This document shows positions 6,680-8,940 of a stretch of DNA of 8,940 nt, piece after piece. Location: positions 1 through 8,940 of the forward strand of contig CAYGGG010000033.1 in assembly GCA_964349455.1 (NCBI GenBank), read 5' to 3'. Source of the DNA: CSSED10-109M sp964349455 (lineage in GTDB: Bacteria; Bacillota_I; Bacilli_A; RF39; UBA660). The position numbers and the translations under genes are program-made. The notes beneath the pieces were generated by a model. That model was not told where the DNA came from. It did not search any database and worked only from the letters and a program-made list of their open reading frames with translations. The first letter of the stretch is position 1. Every line of letters begins with the position of its first letter.

Positions 6680-6690
6680 TCTCAAACACC
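6680..6690 (+). repeat. Right attachment core (attR-like)
   Basis: TCTCAAACACC, direct repeat of 1218-1228. The left neighbour is element sequence (GGCAAT), which cannot pair as an anticodon stem; the right neighbour (TTTGATAG) is host tRNA. Confidence 0.75.
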
Positions 6691-6735
6691 TTTGATAGTA
6701 ATATCTTGTGGGTTCAAGTCCCATCTCCTGTACCA
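6680..6735 (+). pseudogene. 3' part of the split tRNA-Leu(CAA) gene
   Basis: From the shared anticodon-loop core onward this is a perfect tRNA-Leu 3' part: stem strand ACCTT (6688-6692), variable arm GATA-GTAA-TATC (6694-6705), T-arm GTGGG-TTCAAGT-CCCAT (6708-6724), acceptor strand CTCCTGT, discriminator A and CCA (6733-6735). Upstream there is no acceptor or proper D-arm and no promoter, so it cannot be a functional tRNA. It completes the fragment at 1187-1228. Directly upstream, AATTGATAGGC (6666-6676) faintly resembles the D-loop text AATTGGTAGACGC of the 5' part. Confidence 0.9.
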
Positions 6736-6742
6736 TATTATT

Positions 6743-6769
6743 AAATGAAAGATGCTTTCATTTTTTTTT
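6743..6769 (+). terminator. Terminator of the original tRNA-Leu gene
   Basis: A perfect 9-bp stem AAATGAAAG/CTTTCATTT with loop ATG, followed by a T-run, starts 8 nt after the CCA end. It would have closed the host tRNA-Leu transcript before the insertion. Confidence 0.9.
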
Positions 6770-6782
6770 ATGCTTATAATAA

Positions 6783-6811
6783 TTGACAGATTGTCATAAA
6801 GAAGATATAAT
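6783..6811 (+). promoter_or_regulatory. Consensus promoter with overlapping dyad, upstream of the DUF5684 gene
   Basis: TTGACA (6783-6788), exactly 17 nt, TATAAT (6806-6811): a perfect sigma-A consensus. A dyad TGACA-GAT-TGTCA (6784-6796) overlaps the -35 and could be a repressor operator. The downstream ribosome site is GAGGAGGG just before the ATG at 6853. Confidence 0.85.
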
Positions 6812-6852
6812 TTAAATAGGAATATACATGTTCTTAGAGAGGAGGGATTCTA

Positions 6853-7254
6853 ATGACATATGAGTATAATTATGAAGTAACGAACCTAGAAGGAGGACTA
6901 TTGATTTTCTCTGGATTTTTATTTTTTGTTGGGCTAGCTTTTTCAGCGTTGATGATTGTATCAATGTGGAAAATTTTTGAAAAAGCTGGGCAACCAGGAT
7001 GGGCGGCAATTGTCCCAATTTATAATTTAGTTGTGTTGTTGCAAATTGTTAATTTGCCATTATGGTATATTGTTTTATTAATTATTCCATTCGTTAATAT
7101 TCTTGCAGGAATGGTTATTTCTGCGTTGGCTGCATTGAAGTTAGCGCCTGCTTTTGGAAAAGATACAACTTTCGCGGTTTTATCAATTTTCTTCCCCTTC
7201 GTTACTTATCCAATCTTAGCATTTAGTGATGCAACTTATACAAAACCTGAATAA
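6853..7254 (+). CDS. Small DUF5684-type integral membrane protein
   Basis: This 133-residue membrane protein has a short polar N-terminus and then hydrophobic stretches at about 15-40, 52-68, 70-98 and 105-125. The conserved family text is visible: MWKIFEKAGQPGWAAIVPIYN (split here across residues 38-58), the IIPFVNI segment, LAPAFGKDTTF and FPFVTYPILAFSDATY. The family is widespread in Firmicutes and Bacteroidetes, sometimes beside signal peptidase genes, but has no established function. AGGAGGG lies 6-7 nt before the ATG, which fixes the start. It is a single-gene unit with a consensus promoter and its own terminator (7256-7278), so it is probably highly expressed. There is no sign of transfer; it lies outside the insertion. 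Confidence 0.85.
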   Translation: MTYEYNYEVTNLEGGLLIFSGFLFFVGLAFSALMIVSMWKIFEKAGQPGWAAIVPIYNLVVLLQIVNLPLWYIVLLIIPFVNILAGMVISALAALKLAPAFGKDTTFAVLSIFFPFVTYPILAFSDATYTKPE

Positions 7255-7255
7255 G

Positions 7256-7278
7256 AAATCTCTTTTTGAGATTTTTTT
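7256..7278 (+). terminator. Terminator of the DUF5684 gene
   Basis: Stem AAATCTC (7256-7262)/GAGATTT (7268-7274) with loop TTTTT and a T tail, beginning one base after the TAA stop. Confidence 0.85.
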
Positions 7279-7290
7279 ATTGAAAGGTAC

Positions 7291-7319
7291 TTGACATTGT
7301 AAGATAGTTGGTATAGAAT
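7291..7319 (+). promoter_or_regulatory. Promoter of the padR-HAAS operon
   Basis: TTGACA (7291-7296), a 17-nt spacer, TAGAAT (7314-7319). The -35 overlaps an imperfect dyad centred on ACA-T-TGT (7294-7300), a candidate autoregulatory site, since PadR proteins usually repress their own promoters. Confidence 0.7.
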
Positions 7320-7335
7320 GGTAGTGAGGTGATTT

Positions 7336-7659
7336 ATGAACATACAATTTAAAAAGGGTGTTTTAGAATTAATTGTTTTATTAGTACTACATAAACGCGC
7401 GATGTATGGCTACGAGTTAGTTAACGATGTTAATAAAGTAGTTGATGTAAATGATGGAACAATTTACCCACTATTAAAGCGATTAACTAACGAAAAATAT
7501 TTTGAAACATATATTGAAGAATCAAGAGAAGGACCACCAAGAAAGTATTATAAAATAACTGAATTGGGAATAAAAAGGACTAAAGATTTAAAAAAGGAAT
7601 GGCTTGAGTTTACCAAAGCAATTAAGACATTTATTAAGGAGAGTGAAAAAAATGAATAA
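7336..7659 (+). CDS. PadR family transcriptional regulator
   Basis: This 107-residue protein fits the short PadR class that binds operator DNA as a winged-helix dimer. Seen: the N-terminal helix FKKGVLELIVLLVLHKRAMYGYELVNDV, the recognition region NDGTIYPLLKRLTNEKYFE, the wing with EGPPRKYYKITELGIKR, and a C-terminal dimerisation helix (LKKEWLEFTKAIKTFI). GAGGTG at 7326-7331 precedes the ATG. Its last codons overlap the start of the next gene (ATG 7652, TAA 7657-7659), so the two are co-translated. Pairing of PadR with a HAAS/DUF1700 membrane protein is a common Firmicutes arrangement in which the membrane partner modulates the regulator or an envelope-stress response; the signal here is unknown. 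Confidence 0.93.
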   Translation: MNIQFKKGVLELIVLLVLHKRAMYGYELVNDVNKVVDVNDGTIYPLLKRLTNEKYFETYIEESREGPPRKYYKITELGIKRTKDLKKEWLEFTKAIKTFIKESEKNE

Positions 7660-8940
7660 AGAAAAATTTTTAGAGAAGTTAGAAAACAAATTAAACTTGT
7701 TAGAGGAAGCAGAAAAAAAAGACATTATTGAAGAATATCGAAATATTATTGATGAAAAAATAAAAAATGGTGAACTAGAAGAAAAAGCAGTCGCTGATTT
7801 TGGTAGCGTTAACGAACTTGCAAAAGAAATATTAAAGGCCTATAAGGTCAATGTTGATGAAGTGGAAAGTTTTGATCAAACAATTAAAAAAGGTGCTACT
7901 TGGTTAAGTAATAAAGCAAATCAATTTTTTGACGATGTTAAAAAAGAAAATGGTGAGGTAACAGCTGAAAAAATATTTGAAATTGTTATTAAAATATTTA
8001 TTGTTTTAGTTGTATTAAACGTTTTGAGATTACCAATTGATATTATTTCTAGTTTAGGTCAAAATGTTTTTTCCAATAGTATTTTTCCATTTACACTATT
8101 AAAGTATTTGTGGATGTTTATGGTTGAAATTAGTTATTTGGTGATTGTCGTTTTATTTATCTTTTATATTTTTAAAGAAAACTTCTTTGGTTCTAAAAAA
8201 GAATTAAAAAAAGCGCCAGTAAAAAAGACAGAGGCAAAAAAAAGTGCAAAAGCAACGAAAAAAGAACCACAAATTATTGAAAAAGGATCTAATGATGGAA
8301 TAATGACAGCTATTAAAATCATTGTTATTATTTTAGTGATTATTCCTTTAGCAATGTTTAGTTTTAGTTTGATTAGTGGCCTATCAGTTGGTTTGTATTT
8401 TATTTTTAAAGGAGTCTTTTTCTATGGCCCGGTGTTACTAATTATTGGAACCTTAATCTTTGTGTTTCATTTAATTAATTCTTTGTTTGCCGTAATTGAT
8501 AAAAGAAATGTAACCGCATGGCCCCTTTTAGTTGCTTTTATCATTTTTCTAACAGGCCTGTTATTAACAGTTGATTGGGCGTTAGGTTTGGATGTTACAA
8601 AAGGTGAAGCGGGTGATTTGGTTGAAGAGACGTTTATAATTGAGCGAAAAGAGTTTACGCGAAATCATGGTTTTTGGGATTATCAATTAAGAGTTAATCC
8701 TGATGTTAAAGAAGATGAAATTATGGTTATTATTCGTTATAATGAAAAATATAAAGATTTTGTTCGCACCGAAGAAACTGGATTCACGGTAATTAGTTTA
8801 AATAGTTTAAGTAAATTTAAAAAATATAGCAATCAGTTTATTGAAGATTTAAAAAATGACCAATTAACAATTCCTTATTATCAAATTGAAATTCATGCCA
8901 ATGAAAGAACAATTAATTATTTAAAAGAGAAGAACTATTA
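7652..8940 (+). CDS. HAAS/DUF1700 multi-pass membrane protein, 3' end cut by window edge
   Basis: The frame is open from the ATG at 7652 to the window edge (429 full codons, then TA), so the C-terminus may be missing. AAGGAGA at 7636-7642 gives a good ribosome site. Residues 1-65 are a HAAS domain: a helix rich in Leu/Glu, EEYRNIIDEKI, NGELEEKAVADFGSVNELAKEIL, then Tyr. This domain is cytoplasmic and typically encoded beside PadR. Membrane segments lie at about 108-132, 152-174, 220-244, 255-281 and 288-307. A Lys/Ala-rich linker (about 182-207) separates segments two and three. Residues 308-429 look like an extracytoplasmic, beta-rich domain, possibly a sensor. No catalytic motif is seen. 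The short overlap with padR indicates one operon. The exact role is unknown. Confidence 0.85.
   Translation, partial: MNKEKFLEKLENKLNLLEEAEKKDIIEEYRNIIDEKIKNGELEEKAVADFGSVNELAKEILKAYKVNVDEVESFDQTIKKGATWLSNKANQFFDDVKKENGEVTAEKIFEIVIKIFIVLVVLNVLRLPIDIISSLGQNVFSNSIFPFTLLKYLWMFMVEISYLVIVVLFIFYIFKENFFGSKKELKKAPVKKTEAKKSAKATKKEPQIIEKGSNDGIMTAIKIIVIILVIIPLAMFSFSLISGLSVGLYFIFKGVFFYGPVLLIIGTLIFVFHLINSLFAVIDKRNVTAWPLLVAFIIFLTGLLLTVDWALGLDVTKGEAGDLVEETFIIERKEFTRNHGFWDYQLRVNPDVKEDEIMVIIRYNEKYKDFVRTEETGFTVISLNSLSKFKKYSNQFIEDLKNDQLTIPYYQIEIHANERTINYLKEKNY

Larger units (their letters stand above)
1218..6690. mobile_element. 5.46-kb insertion in tRNA-Leu(CAA) carrying a defence-type helicase-nuclease and a replacement tRNA
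   Basis: The interval is bounded by direct copies of TCTCAAACACC at 1218-1228 and 6680-6690, 5462 bp apart. The outer flanks are the two complementary parts of one tRNA-Leu(CAA) gene, with promoter on the left and terminator on the right. The 7-base anticodon loop CTCAAAC, flanked by the inverted stem strands AAGGT/ACCTT, fits the pattern of tyrosine recombinase sites in tRNA anticodon loops (inverted half-sites around a 7-bp overlap). Contents: leader, DUF4011-helicase-nuclease gene, intact tRNA-Leu(CAA), and a motif-rich right end. No integrase, excisionase or replication gene is seen, so it may be a decayed element, a satellite mobilised in trans, or a cargo remnant. The insertion is directly supported by the sequence; the recombinase mechanism is inference. 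Confidence 0.8.

Noticed and set aside
1229..6690. A group I intron in the tRNA-Leu anticodon loop, since such introns are known in bacterial tRNA-Leu.
   Set aside because: The interval is 5.46 kb, holds an unrelated 4.3-kb gene with its own promoter and terminators and a complete tRNA, and I see no P/Q/R/S core. Spliced expression across several terminators is implausible.
1..8940. CRISPR array, insertion sequence transposase, riboswitch or rRNA.
   Set aside because: No regularly spaced repeats, transposase motifs, recognisable aptamer cores or rRNA sequence were seen on either strand.

Overview
The window is strongly AT-rich. TGA acts as a stop (scpA ends in TGA), Trp is TGG throughout, and Shine-Dalgarno sites are AGGAGG-type. 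This points to a low-GC Firmicutes or Tenericutes-like bacterium with the standard code (an Acholeplasma/Izemoplasma/RF39-type or low-GC Bacilli lineage), not a Mycoplasma that reads TGA as Trp. The placement is an inference from composition and gene content.

Layout. Bases 1-1164 hold the end of scpA and all of scpB, the condensin accessory pair, translationally coupled by an ATGA overlap. A promoter inside the scpB end (1151-1178) drives what was a tRNA-Leu(CAA) gene. Only the 5' part of that gene remains at 1187-1228, and its 3' part lies 5.46 kb away at 6680-6735, followed by its own terminator. Joining the two parts at a shared 11-bp core (TCTCAAACACC) rebuilds a complete 87-nt tRNA-Leu whose anticodon stem pairs perfectly, whereas neither junction pairs properly alone. 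So an insertion of about 5.46 kb (1218-6690) has split a tRNA gene at the anticodon loop. No integrase gene is present in it.

The insertion carries (a) a 405-bp leader with a terminator hairpin, short repeats and a possible 14-codon ORF; (b) one large gene, 1635-5903, for a 1422-residue DUF4011 - superfamily 1 helicase - Vsr-like nuclease protein resembling the single-gene Hhe anti-phage systems; (c) an intact tRNA-Leu(CAA) at 6259-6344 with its own promoter, which can replace the gene that was broken; and (d) a right-end region with repeated GTGGGA motifs. Taken together this reads as a small defence-bearing integrative element, or the remnant of one, that complements the tRNA lesion it causes.

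Downstream (6736-8940) is host-type sequence: a strong promoter and a DUF5684-type small membrane protein with its own terminator, then a PadR regulator overlapping a HAAS/DUF1700 multi-pass membrane protein that runs off the window end. The last two form a typical regulator/membrane-sensor operon.
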